64,000 nt of DNA from Bog-257 sp963834135. Its GTDB lineage: Bacteria > Acidobacteriota > Terriglobia > Terriglobales > Acidobacteriaceae. The notes under the pieces are model-generated. The model was not told the origin of the DNA. It did not search any database and saw only the letters and a list, made by a program, of their open reading frames with translations. Position numbers and translations under genes: made by a program. Below, piece after piece: positions 9,496-17,551 of this stretch (position 1 is its first letter; each line of letters starts with the position of its first letter). The stretch covers positions 186,001 to 250,000 of the forward strand of contig CAWIAN010000005.1 in the NCBI GenBank assembly GCA_963834135.1. Reading direction: 5' to 3'.

Positions 9496-9759
9496 TTACG
9501 CAGGGTGGCGTCGGGCGAAGCGCCAAATCGCCAGCAGCAGGATTGCGCCGAGCAGCGAGAGGATGAACCCTGGAGCCTGGCCGCGATGCCACCACCCAAA
9601 CTGTCGTCCAACCAGGGCTCCGAGGAGCGCCCCGCCGACGCCAATCAGCGTGGTACCAACGAAACTTTTGGGCGCTGTGCCGGGCAGAAGAAACTCGGCG
9701 CATAGGCCAACGATCCAGCCAATCAAGAGCACGATCAGGATGTAAGCAATATCGTTCAT
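9496..9759 (-). CDS. GlsB/YeaQ/YmgE family stress-response membrane protein
   Basis: This is a small membrane protein of 87 residues, from the group once called transglycosylase-associated proteins. Three hydrophobic helices are visible: IAYILIVLLIGWIVGLCAEF; a glycine-rich one (FVGTTLIGVGGALLGALVG); and FILSLLGAILLLAIW. The start MNDIAYI at 9759 fits the usual family length; ATG 9783 would add eight residues. It is convergent with the VCBS gene. Members are often induced by stress, but their biochemical role is unknown. Confidence 0.88.
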   Translation of the reverse strand: MNDIAYILIVLLIGWIVGLCAEFLLPGTAPKSFVGTTLIGVGGALLGALVGRQFGWWHRGQAPGFILSLLGAILLLAIWRFARRHPA

Positions 9760-10091
9760 GAGCGGTTGATTGTTGAAAATCATATTCCGGCGTGGCAGCG
9801 AAATCGACAGCTACTTTAAAGAAGGAACAGATCGTCGGCAAGGCGAGCCGTCTTCCGCAGAATCGCAGGTCCGTCTGGGTTCGCCGGTGAGGCGCGCCGG
9901 GTTTTCCTCATAATCCACACAAATCCACATTGCTGCACCATTAATAGGCGTTGAATGAGGTGTGTGAGGGGGCTATCGTCCGGAAAGATTCGGCGTCGGA
10001 ATTGGTGCAGAATGTGCACCATCCAAGGAGCGACAAGGGGCCGGATAGCGGCTAAGGGTTACTAGGCTGATTCCGGATCTGGATGGTAAAA

Positions 10092-10144
10092 TAACAATAT
10101 ATTGTATTGGACTATTGACATCCACAAGATATCGGGCGTATTTT
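10092..10144 (+). promoter_or_regulatory. Putative nrdJ promoter with tandem NrdR boxes
   Basis: CAATATATTG at 10095-10104 fits the NrdR-box core CWATATATWG exactly. A weaker copy, CAAGATATCG (8 of 10), starts 30 bp later at 10125. TTGACA at 10115-10120 and TATTTT at 10139-10144 (18-bp spacer) form a sigma-70-like pair, with the second box inside the spacer. Paired boxes about three helical turns apart are known for NrdR on nrd genes. The nrdR gene is not in the window. Confidence 0.5.
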
Positions 10145-10644
10145 CGCTCTCACCATCTAGTCCTTGAGGTAGTGATTTTAGGCTCCCTCCCCCGTAGCGG
10201 CCGTCGCGGACAGAGGTGATCCGGGGCGGCGAAAGCATCCCGGTCAGAGGTGATTCGGGACGGCGAATGAGCAGCAAACCGGGCGTCCGAGCGAACTGGA
10301 TTCCCGGTGACGGCCCTGGCAGCGGAAAGTATTCTCCTTCGGTTCCGGCACGCGGCAGTAGCGAAGCAGCTTGACCAAGGCAGTACGAACGACAGGCCCC
10401 GCTCCATCGCGTTGCGTTGGGGTATTGACCGACGAAGTCATCGCCTAGACGATGACAACTGCGGTCCTCCTCGATCGCCGGCTCTTGCGGCTGTTGAGGG
10501 ACGTAGCTCCTTTCCAAGTCCGATCAACCCGTCGCGGCCACCCCGCGCCGGAATACTTTGCGGTGACATTTACCCGGGGGCTTCTTCTCTGCGAGCAATA
10601 CGCCAGCGAGAGAAGAGGCCCCCGACATCGTCTGCGGAAGAAAA

Positions 10645-10680
10645 GCTACTAGCGACTAGCAACGAGCAACTAGCAATAAC
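10645..10680 (+). repeat. 7-nt-period array upstream of nrdJ
   Basis: Five degenerate words of 7 nt (CTACTAG, CGACTAG, CAACGAG, CAACTAG, CAATAAC) run head to tail. It has the same period as the arrays at 18261, 20555, 49525, 59392 and 61047 but a different word. Confidence 0.6.
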
Positions 10681-10728
10681 GGAAGCACCAGCACTCATAA
10701 CGTACTCATAACTCCCCAGGAGCGACAC

Positions 10729-13700
10729 ATGGCCGACACGACCACCAGCACCACGACCACCACGAGCGCCGCCGTCACCAAGACTACGAAGAAGGCGCCC
10801 GGCCTGACCTTCAAGCGCCACTTCACAACAGCCGGAGTCTCGCCTTACGACGAGCTCGAGTGGGAGCTGCGCACCGCCTCCATCACCGACTCGCAGGGCG
10901 GCATCATCTTCGAGCAGAAAGATGTCGAGGTGCCCAAGGACTGGTCGATGACGGCGACCAACATTGTCGCCAGCAAGTATCTGCACGGGCCGCTGGGCAC
11001 GCCCGAGCGTGAGTCCGGTGTCCGCGCGCTTGTCTCCCGCGTCGCCGAGACGATTCGCGACTGGGGCATGAAGGGCGGCTACTTCCGCACTGCCGATGAC
11101 GCTGCCATCTTCCACGACGAGCTCGCGCACCTGCTGCTGCAGCAGAAGGCTGCGTTCAACTCGCCCGTATGGTTCAACGTCGGCTGCGATCGCATCGAGC
11201 CCAACTCCGACGCGCAGAACTGGCACTGGAATCCTCAAGCCCAGCGCGTCGAGTACGGCGTCACCGGCTACAAGACGCCGCAGTGCTCGGCCTGCTTCAT
11301 CAACTCGGTACACGATTCGCTCGACTCGATCCTGACGCTGGCCAAGACCGAAGGCATGCTCTTCAAGTGGGGCTCGGGCACCGGCACCAACCTGTCGCCG
11401 CTGCGCTCCTCCACCGAGTCGCTCTCCGGAGGCGGCACCGCTTCCGGTCCGCTCAGCTTCATGAAGGGCTTCGACGCCTTTGCCGGCGTCATCAAGTCGG
11501 GAGGCAAGACGCGCCGCGCCGCCAAGATGGTCATCCTCAACATCGACCATCCCGACATCCACGAGTTCATCGAGTGCAAGCAGAAGGAAGAAGCCAAGGC
11601 CTGGGCGCTGGTGCGCGAAGGCTACGACGGCAGCGGTCCCGACTCTGACGCGTATTCGTCCATCTTCTTCCAGAACGCCAACAACTCCGTGCGCGTGACC
11701 GACGACTTCATGTACGCGGTGCTGCGCGACAGCGAGTTCCAGACGCACGCCGTCAAAGACGGCCGTCCCATCCAGACCTTCAAGGCCAAGGATCTGCTCA
11801 CCAAGATCTCCGAAGCCACCTGGCATTGCGGCGATCCCGGCATGCAGTACGACACCACGGTCAATCGCTGGCATACCTCGAAGAACACGGCTCGCATCAA
11901 CGCTTCCAATCCGTGCAGCGAGTACATGTTCCTCGACGACTCGGCCTGCAACCTGGCCAGCCTGAACCTGCTGAAGTTCGCGCCCAACGGCACGTTCGAC
12001 GTGGAGGCTTACCGTCACGCCTGCGCCGTCGTCATCACCGCGCAGGAGATCCTGGTTGACAACAGCGGCTACCCGACCGAAGCCATCGGGAAGAACTCGC
12101 ACGACTATCGTCCGCTAGGACTCGGATACGCCAACCTGGGAGCGCTGCTCATGGCTTCGGGCCTGCCCTATGATTCCGACGCCGGACGCGACTACGCGGC
12201 CTGCGTGACCGCCATCATGTGCGGCGAAGCGTATCTGCAGTCGTCGAAGATCGCCGAGTTGTGCCAGCCGCTGGCGCCAGCGACAGACACGGTGATACGC
12301 GAACTCGGAGAAGATTCGGCCGGAGAAGGCTCGGGTAGAGAAGGATCGGGTGGGGAAGGATCGGGTAGAGCTGGCCTTCAGGCCAGCGTCCAGGCAGATT
12401 TTTCCAATTCTGGAGCCGGGCTTAAGCCCGGCGATACAAATGGGGAGGGCCTTGACGCGACCCTGAAGGGTCGCTCTACCGGTGACGCGGCACGGAGCCA
12501 CTCGCGCGGCGGTGCGTGCCCCGGCTGGTACATCAACCGCGAGCCCTTCCTCGACGTCATCCGCATGCACCGCGCATCGGTGAACAACATCAACCGCACC
12601 AACGTTCCCGCGGCACTCTACGAGGCCAGCAAGGACGCCTGGGACGAAGCGTTGAAGCACGGCGAGAAGCATGGCTATCGCAACGCTCAGGTGACGGTGC
12701 TGGCGCCGACGGGCACCATCGGCTTCATGATGGACTGCGACACCACCGGCATCGAGCCCGACCTGGCGCTGGTGAAGTACAAGAAGCTGGTGGGCGGAGG
12801 CATGATCAAGATCGTGAACAACACCGTGCCCACCGCGCTCTTCAAGCTGGGTTATACCTCCGACCAGACCAACGCCATCGTCAGCTACATCGACGCGACC
12901 GGCACCATCGAAGGCGCGCCCGCCATCAAGGACGAGCACCTGCCCGTCTTCGACTGCTCCTTCAAGCCCACCAAGGGCACGCGCACGATTCACTACCTGG
13001 GACACCTGCGCATGATGTCGGCGGCGCAGCCCTTCATCTCCGGCGCCATCTCCAAGACCATCAACATGCCGGAGAACGCGACGGTCGAGGAGATCAGCGA
13101 GGCCTACATCCAGGCCTGGAAGCTGGGCCTGAAGGCCGTAGCCATCTATCGCGATGGATCGAAGAAGGCGCAGCCGCTAAGCTCCATGGGCTCGGCCACC
13201 GCCAAGAGCGACAAAAACTCGTCGGGTGCCCCATTCAACACGTCTGGGGTTGACGCGTTGAGTGGGAAACAGGAACCCATCGACGAGACTTCAGCTCCTC
13301 CGCGGGCTGTGCGTCATCGTTTATCCGAGGAGCGGCTGTCGATCACCCACAAGTTCGCCGTGGGCGGGCACGAGGGCTACCTCACGGTGGGACTCTACAA
13401 GGATGGCGCGCCGGGTGAGTTGTTCATCACCATGGCCAAGGAAGGCTCGACGGTCAGCGGCCTGATGGACAGCTTTGCCTGCGCTGTCTCGCTGGCCCTG
13501 CAGCACGGGGTGCCGTTGAAGCTGATGTGCGAGAAGTTCGCGCACACCCGTTTCGAGCCCTCGGGCTGGAGCGGCAACCAGGACATCGGCTACGCCAAGT
13601 CGATCATGGACTACATCTTCCGCTGGCTGCAGCTGCGCTTCCTGACGGGCCAGCAGCAGGCGCTCTTCGACGGCCTGCGTCCGAAGTACGTGAACGCTCC

Positions 13701-13989
13701 GCCACCGGGCACCCCGGAAGACACAGGCCAGAAGTCGTTCGGAGATTTCACGGAGCCGGCGCCGGGTGCCTCTTCTTCCTCGGTTGTCATCCCGAGCGGA
13801 GCCGGTGCAACCGCACCGGCGGAGTCGAGGGACCTCTATGCCGGCAAGGCGGTTCACGCGAGCGATGCCCTGAAGGACCTGATCGACCTCGGCGACTCGC
13901 CCAGCTGCCACGTCTGCGGCGCGATCATGACCAGGAACGGCAGCTGCTACCGGTGTATGAGTTGCGGAAGCACGAGTGGGTGTTCGTAA
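10729..13989 (+). CDS. nrdJ: Adenosylcobalamin-dependent ribonucleotide reductase (class II)
   Basis: It reduces ribonucleotides to deoxyribonucleotides using a B12-derived radical, without oxygen. It is 1086 residues long. Seen: TPQCSACFINS (first redox cysteine), the active-site loop NPCSEYMFLDDSACN, TGTIGFMMDCDTTGIEPD, and a C-terminal zinc-ribbon tail with CHVCG and CYRCMSCG. CAGGAG lies before the ATG. Three stretches look like intergenic repeats read in frame: residues about 546-584 (12364-12480), 832-848 (13224-13270) and 1019-1036 (13783-13836). They fall between conserved blocks and keep the frame open. The active-site motifs are intact, so the enzyme is probably functional. Confidence 0.95.
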   Translation: MADTTTSTTTTTSAAVTKTTKKAPGLTFKRHFTTAGVSPYDELEWELRTASITDSQGGIIFEQKDVEVPKDWSMTATNIVASKYLHGPLGTPERESGVRALVSRVAETIRDWGMKGGYFRTADDAAIFHDELAHLLLQQKAAFNSPVWFNVGCDRIEPNSDAQNWHWNPQAQRVEYGVTGYKTPQCSACFINSVHDSLDSILTLAKTEGMLFKWGSGTGTNLSPLRSSTESLSGGGTASGPLSFMKGFDAFAGVIKSGGKTRRAAKMVILNIDHPDIHEFIECKQKEEAKAWALVREGYDGSGPDSDAYSSIFFQNANNSVRVTDDFMYAVLRDSEFQTHAVKDGRPIQTFKAKDLLTKISEATWHCGDPGMQYDTTVNRWHTSKNTARINASNPCSEYMFLDDSACNLASLNLLKFAPNGTFDVEAYRHACAVVITAQEILVDNSGYPTEAIGKNSHDYRPLGLGYANLGALLMASGLPYDSDAGRDYAACVTAIMCGEAYLQSSKIAELCQPLAPATDTVIRELGEDSAGEGSGREGSGGEGSGRAGLQASVQADFSNSGAGLKPGDTNGEGLDATLKGRSTGDAARSHSRGGACPGWYINREPFLDVIRMHRASVNNINRTNVPAALYEASKDAWDEALKHGEKHGYRNAQVTVLAPTGTIGFMMDCDTTGIEPDLALVKYKKLVGGGMIKIVNNTVPTALFKLGYTSDQTNAIVSYIDATGTIEGAPAIKDEHLPVFDCSFKPTKGTRTIHYLGHLRMMSAAQPFISGAISKTINMPENATVEEISEAYIQAWKLGLKAVAIYRDGSKKAQPLSSMGSATAKSDKNSSGAPFNTSGVDALSGKQEPIDETSAPPRAVRHRLSEERLSITHKFAVGGHEGYLTVGLYKDGAPGELFITMAKEGSTVSGLMDSFACAVSLALQHGVPLKLMCEKFAHTRFEPSGWSGNQDIGYAKSIMDYIFRWLQLRFLTGQQQALFDGLRPKYVNAPPPGTPEDTGQKSFGDFTEPAPGASSSSVVIPSGAGATAPAESRDLYAGKAVHASDALKDLIDLGDSPSCHVCGAIMTRNGSCYRCMSCGSTSGCS
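12364..12480 (+). repeat. Composite hairpin repeat inserted in frame in nrdJ
   Basis: The 117 bp (39 codons) is bounded by GGTAGAGC and GCTCTACC. Inside are three perfect stems: GCTGGCC-TTCA-GGCCAGC (12370-12387), GCCGGGCTTAAGCCCGGC (12415-12432) and GCGACCC-TGAA-GGGTCGC (12457-12474). The same TTCA/TGAA-loop stems fill intergenic gaps at 20036-20402, 40086-40250 and 44500. A 15-bp tandem repeat (encoding GSGRE, GSGGE, GSGRA) lies just before it. Confidence 0.8.
13224..13270 (+). repeat. RAYT-type hairpin inserted in frame in nrdJ
   Basis: It starts GGGTGCCCCATTCAAC and ends GTTGAGTGGGAAAC, like the reverse complement of the RAYT-linked unit at 14037-14480. The 15-bp stem is complete if two G-T pairs are allowed. 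It is read as GAPFNTSGVDALSGK in NrdJ. Confidence 0.75.
13783..13836 (+). repeat. GTCATCC-GAGCG hairpin inserted in frame in nrdJ
   Basis: GTTGTCATCCCGAGCGGA is followed by the perfect stem GCCGGTGC-AACC-GCACCGGC (13801-13820) and GGAGTCGAGGGACCTC. It is 54 bp, or 18 codons. Intergenic copies with other stems lie at 48371-48427 and 50572-50622, and a related one at 59481-59518. Confidence 0.7.
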
Positions 13990-14036
13990 GGCCGGGTGCC
14001 GGGTGCCCCGTTCAAGCGAAGCTTGAGCGGGTCTTT

Positions 14037-14480
14037 TCCTTCGAACCACGAACATCCTGGTTGTGGTGATGAAAACCCCACTCAACGACAAAGAGGTCGT
14101 TGAATGGGGCACCCGTGGTCTTTTCGATTAAACCAACTGAGGTCTTTTTGTCTGAACTCTTCAAACAATCCTGGTTGTCGTGATGAAAACCCCCCACTCA
14201 ACGACAAAAGAAGTCGTTGAATGGGGCACCCCCTGGTCTTTTCGATTGAACCACCCGAGGCTTTTTCGTCTGAACCCTTGAACATCCTGGTTGTGGTGAT
14301 GAAAACCCCCCACTCAACGACAAAAGAGGTCGTTGAATGGGGCACCCGCACCCGTGGTCTTTTCGATTAAACCAACTGGGGTCTTTTTGTCTGAACTCTT
14401 CAAACAATCCTGGTTGTGGTGATGAAAACCCCCCACTCAACGACAAAAGAGGTCGTTGAATGGGGCACCCCGAGAATCTC
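14037..14480 (-). repeat. Four tandem RAYT-linked repeat units of 114-123 bp
   Basis: The block CTGGTTGT recurs at 14057, 14171, 14287 and 14410. Each unit holds ATGAAAACCCC, a stem CACTCAACGAC paired with GTCGTTGA, and the tail ATGGGGCACCC, followed by a spacer found in all but the last copy. Copies 1 and 3 resemble each other most, as do 2 and 4, which suggests doubling of a two-unit block. Confidence 0.85.
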
Positions 14481-14501
14481 GAGTTGGACACTCTTCTCCC
14501 G

Positions 14502-15029
14502 TCACCCTTCAACCAAGTCTTTCAGAGTGATTCCCATGCGTTCACGTTTCCGTGACGTCCACGGGGATTCGATCTCGACGATGCCTTCCTCTCCGGTGGC
14601 GTAGTTTCGAAAACTAGTCCACCGCCAGTCTTCTGGCTTCTCGACCAATCCTCGCTTTACCGGATTACGGTGCATATAACGCAGCTTCTCGATCTTCTTT
14701 TTTCCCGTGCGCACGTTGAAGTCGTAATAGCGTTCCTGCCAGAAGTGCTCGCCTCTATGCACCACCCTGCGAGCTACCGATTGCTTGACGGCCTTCAGGA
14801 CGGTCGCGACGGTTGCGCGATCGGGTTCGCTGATCAGCAGGTGAACGTGTTCCGGCATGACGACATACCCAAAGACTCCGAACCCGTACTTGATCCGAGC
14901 CTCTTCCAGTGCGGATTCGAACAGCCCATGAGCATGGTAGACATCGAACAACGGTTGCCGGTGATAGCAGCTGAAGGTTAGGAAGTGGAGGTCGCCGGTA
15001 TCTTGGTAGCGCTTTAGACCCCAAGGCAT
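14502..15029 (-). CDS. REP-associated tyrosine transposase (RAYT, Y1 family)
   Basis: This is a single-strand nuclease of the IS200/IS605-like HUH superfamily, thought to move or multiply REP hairpins. It is 175 residues long. Seen: the HUH motif MPEHVHLLI, the catalytic tyrosine region FWQERYYDFNV, and the family block KLRYMHRNPVKRGLVEKPEDW. All key residues are present, so it may be active. It lies beside four tandem hairpin repeats and between two inverted hairpins, as expected for a RAYT and its targets. The start is the ATG at 15029. Confidence 0.93.
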   Translation of the reverse strand: MPWGLKRYQDTGDLHFLTFSCYHRQPLFDVYHAHGLFESALEEARIKYGFGVFGYVVMPEHVHLLISEPDRATVATVLKAVKQSVARRVVHRGEHFWQERYYDFNVRTGKKKIEKLRYMHRNPVKRGLVEKPEDWRWTSFRNYATGEEGIVEIESPWTSRKRERMGITLKDLVEG

Positions 15030-15249
15030 GGAATTAGACTACAAAACGAAACCAAAATGCGCCGTGATGTAGACCACATCGTTAGGTTCGAGGTCAACGT
15101 TGGAAAGACCCGTTGAGAAGACCCGCTCAAGCTTCGCTTGAACGGGGCACCCAGCTTGAACGGGGCACCCAGTACCCAACACCCAGCACCCAGCTTCCTC
15201 CAACTAATGTCGTATTGCCCCGACCCCGCTTCAGCCGCGAAACTATCTA

Positions 15250-16110
15250 GTGCGGCTGAAGATTCTCTTCTGGAACATCAATAAGAACGCGATTCCCGGC
15301 TTCGTTGGCCACCTGGTGCGCGAGGCCGATGCCAACCTGCTTATCCTGGCCGAGTGCCGCATCCCGAACGCCGAGCTGCTGGTGGCGCTCAACGCCGAGC
15401 GCTCCGACTGGCAGTACGCCTGGGGCAACTGCGGCCGCCTCGCCTTCTTTGTCCGTCAGCCCACGTTATCCCAGGAGAAGAGCGACGGTGGGGCAGCCAT
15501 GGAGCTGACGCCGCTGATCGAGAGCCGGCGCGTCTCCATCCGCCGCCTCCGCGTGGAGGGCCATGAGCCGCTGCTGATCGCCGCCGCCCATCTGCCGGCG
15601 AAGCTTGGCTACTCCGACGACAGCCAGGTGCTGGAATCGGCGCACCTGGCGCGTCTGATCGCCGACGCCGAAGCCGCCGAGGGACATCAGCGCACCCTGC
15701 TGGTGGGCGACCTCAACATGAATCCCTTCGAGCCCGGCATGGTGGGCGCGCGCGGCGGACTGAACGGCGTCATGAGCCGGCACATCGCTCGCCGCGGCTC
15801 GCGCACGGTGCAGCGCGAGAAGTATCCCTTCTTCTATAACCCCATGTGGAACCATCTCGGCGACCGCGCCGAAACCGGCGGAACGTTTTATTACGAGAAC
15901 AGCGAGCCCGTCTGCTACTTCTGGAATATGTTCGACCAGGTGCTGCTGCGTCCCGATCTGCTGAACGATTTCGAGCCTGAACACGTGCGGATTTTGCGCC
16001 AGGTGCGCGGGATGTCGCTGCTGCAGCAGGGAAGACCCGACAAGGAGATGACGTCGGACCACCTGCCGATTGCGCTGGAATTGAAGCTGGAAGGAAGGAA
16101 GAATGTCTGA
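15250..16110 (+). CDS. Endonuclease/exonuclease/phosphatase family protein
   Basis: This is a predicted metal-dependent phosphodiesterase (DNase I/exonuclease III fold) of 286 residues. Motifs seen: LFWNINKN (Asn), ILAECRIPN (Glu), LLVGDLNMNPFEP (Asp, Asn) and MTSDHLPIALEL (Asp-His); all catalytic blocks are intact. The start is GTG 15250 with no strong ribosome-binding site. It overlaps the next small gene by 8 nt, so the two are probably translated together. Whether it cuts DNA, RNA or a lipid head group cannot be told. Confidence 0.88.
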   Translation: MRLKILFWNINKNAIPGFVGHLVREADANLLILAECRIPNAELLVALNAERSDWQYAWGNCGRLAFFVRQPTLSQEKSDGGAAMELTPLIESRRVSIRRLRVEGHEPLLIAAAHLPAKLGYSDDSQVLESAHLARLIADAEAAEGHQRTLLVGDLNMNPFEPGMVGARGGLNGVMSRHIARRGSRTVQREKYPFFYNPMWNHLGDRAETGGTFYYENSEPVCYFWNMFDQVLLRPDLLNDFEPEHVRILRQVRGMSLLQQGRPDKEMTSDHLPIALELKLEGRKNV

Positions 16111-16411
16111 AGATCTATGGCCTGCCAATATTGCCGAGTCGAAGCTGCTGAGCCCGGTGGCGATCATCAAGCAACAGGCTGCACTGCTGGGCGAGAAGAC
16201 GAAACAGCTGGTGCGTGGCGAAGTCGAGACTACAGCGACGGGTAGTCTGCTGGTGCATCATTTCTCGATTGTCGCGCCGACGATGAACTATCGCTATGAA
16301 TTATTCAGCGTGCAGCACAATGTAAACTTCTATCCCCTGGTAATTAAATTTATTGATAGTACAGAGCAGGTACTCAGCGAAGTAGATTTTAAGGCTCGCG
16401 CTGAAGCGTAA
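16103..16411 (+). CDS. Small protein of unknown function coupled to the EEP gene
   Basis: It is 102 residues and not recognised. It overlaps the upstream EEP-family gene by 8 nt, which suggests translational coupling and a joint role. There is no signal peptide or membrane helix. The C-terminal half alternates hydrophobic and polar residues (YRYELFSVQHNVNFYPLVIK), as in a beta-sheet domain. The last codons end in an AT-rich stretch unlike its surroundings. Confidence 0.75.
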   Translation: MSEDLWPANIAESKLLSPVAIIKQQAALLGEKTKQLVRGEVETTATGSLLVHHFSIVAPTMNYRYELFSVQHNVNFYPLVIKFIDSTEQVLSEVDFKARAEA

Positions 16412-16479
16412 TTTTCTCCGACCCGCATACTCTGAACGTAGTCCACTCTATCCTGGCGCAGGCCAGGTCGTAGACCGGC

Positions 16480-17535
16480 TTACTGCTCCGGCAGCAACGA
16501 TCTTCCTTCAATGTCCCACGACAGATGGTGTACGCCGCTGGTAGTGGCCAGTACGGCCGAGCGCGCGGGTGCAAACGCCAGTCCGACGAGATTATGTCCC
16601 GAGACTACCAGGGACGCCTTGCGGTCCTGCGTGATGCGCACGATGCCGCGGCGTCCGCCGAGCGAGGCCGCGACATACAGATTGTCGTCGACGTCGATGG
16701 CGATTCCTTGCGGGCGGCCCAGTCCGCGATAGAAGACGCTGACTTCGCCGTGGGGATCGATCTGGTGAACGGCGTCGAAGCTGGAGGTCGTCGGCCCGGT
16801 CACGTAAAGGTTGCCGTTGCGTCCGAAGGCCAGGTGATAGGCCGCGACGCTGGGCTCCAGCATGGCGAAGACGAAGATCTGCCGGTCGCGCCCGATTTTG
16901 AAGATGGTTCCGCTGCGGTCGCCGACGTAAAGAAAACCTTCGCGGTCGAAGGCCAGGCCGGTGGCAACGCCCATGCCTTCGGCGTACGAGGTCATGGTGC
17001 CGTTCTGCGCCACGCGGTAGACCGTGCCGTCGTAGCGTGATGAGACATACAAGCTGCCCGAGCGATCGAACGCCAATCCGGTTGGGTTCATCATCTCGTG
17101 GACGAAGGGCTTGATGGCGTAGTCGGCGTCGATGCGGTAGATGGCGATGGGAACCTTCTGCCCGCGTGGGCCGGAGAAGGTGACGTAGATGTTGCCCTCG
17201 GAGTCGATCGCCGGACTGGTGACCGGATGCAGGTTCTCGGCGACGGGCGCGGCGATGCGCACTTCTCCGGGATTGCTGCGCGAGCCGTTGGTGGCGACGA
17301 CGACCTGGCCGGAAGCGGCTCCGTCGGGCACGCGGGCGACGATGAACTGGTCGGAGCTGATGACGACCGCGCCATCGACCTCGCCGAAGCTGACGCGCGG
17401 CCGGCGCAGATCGCGCGGGCCGAGGCCGCTGCCGGTGATGCGGATCTCGCCGCCGGGCATGGCGCACACGGGATCAATCGCCTCGATGTGAGGCTGGCCG
17501 TTGACGTTTTTTGTGCCCGTCTTGCGTTCGGTCAT
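16480..17535 (-). CDS. IPT/TIG domain plus NHL/SMP-30-like beta-propeller protein
   Basis: It is 351 residues. Residues 15-95 look like an IPT/TIG immunoglobulin-like domain (AMPGGEIRITGSGLGPRDLR, VSSDQFIVARVPDG). Residues 100-340 form a propeller of NHL or gluconolactonase type (GLAFDRSGSLYVSSRYDGTV, GLAFDREGFLYVGDRSGTIF, GIAIDVDDNLYVAASLG). No clear signal peptide is visible. It starts 16 bp after the pgpA stop codon and so is probably the last gene of the yacG-pgpA group. The ligand or substrate is unknown. Confidence 0.85.
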   Translation of the reverse strand: MTERKTGTKNVNGQPHIEAIDPVCAMPGGEIRITGSGLGPRDLRRPRVSFGEVDGAVVISSDQFIVARVPDGAASGQVVVATNGSRSNPGEVRIAAPVAENLHPVTSPAIDSEGNIYVTFSGPRGQKVPIAIYRIDADYAIKPFVHEMMNPTGLAFDRSGSLYVSSRYDGTVYRVAQNGTMTSYAEGMGVATGLAFDREGFLYVGDRSGTIFKIGRDRQIFVFAMLEPSVAAYHLAFGRNGNLYVTGPTTSSFDAVHQIDPHGEVSVFYRGLGRPQGIAIDVDDNLYVAASLGGRRGIVRITQDRKASLVVSGHNLVGLAFAPARSAVLATTSGVHHLSWDIEGRSLLPEQ

Positions 17536-17551
17536 CGCGTCACGCAGTGGT

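Larger units (their letters stand above)
9784..10728. other. 945-bp region upstream of nrdJ without a convincing gene
   Basis: No convincing coding region was seen. It holds an inverted repeat TGGTGCAGAATGTGCACCA at 10003-10021, the putative NrdR-controlled promoter at 10092-10144, two imperfect direct copies of CAGAGGTGATNCGGG 33 bp apart (10211 and 10244), and a 7-nt-period array just before nrdJ. The nrdJ leader would be nearly 580 nt if the promoter call is right. Confidence 0.6.
13991..15194. mobile_element. REP/RAYT element bounded by inverted hairpins and 7-nt arrays
   Basis: The 33-nt arms at 14001-14033 and 15120-15152 are exact reverse complements. Each can fold (CCCCGTTCAAGC with GCTTGAGCGGG) and each holds the GGGTGCCCC/GGGGCACCC end. 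Outside the arms are 7-nt-period words: GGGTGCC twice on the left, and CCCAGTA, CCCAACA, CCCAGCA, CCCAGC on the right. Inside lie four tandem hairpin units and a REP-associated tyrosine transposase. The left array begins one base after the nrdJ stop codon. Confidence 0.75.

Noticed and set aside
9816..10022. Small minus-strand frame beyond the GlsB-like gene
   Set aside because: No start signal, no recognisable fold, and biased composition.
10150..10728. Cobalamin riboswitch in the nrdJ leader
   Set aside because: A B12 riboswitch would be plausible for a B12-dependent enzyme, but no convincing B12 box or adjoining core was seen.
10570..12102. Long open frame on the minus strand opposite nrdJ
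   Set aside because: It is the antisense shadow of nrdJ, caused by GC-rich third codon positions, with no family similarity or ribosome-binding site.
14037..14480. CRISPR array
   Set aside because: Four repeats of 114-123 bp without short unique spacers, and no cas genes; each unit is nearly identical along its whole length.
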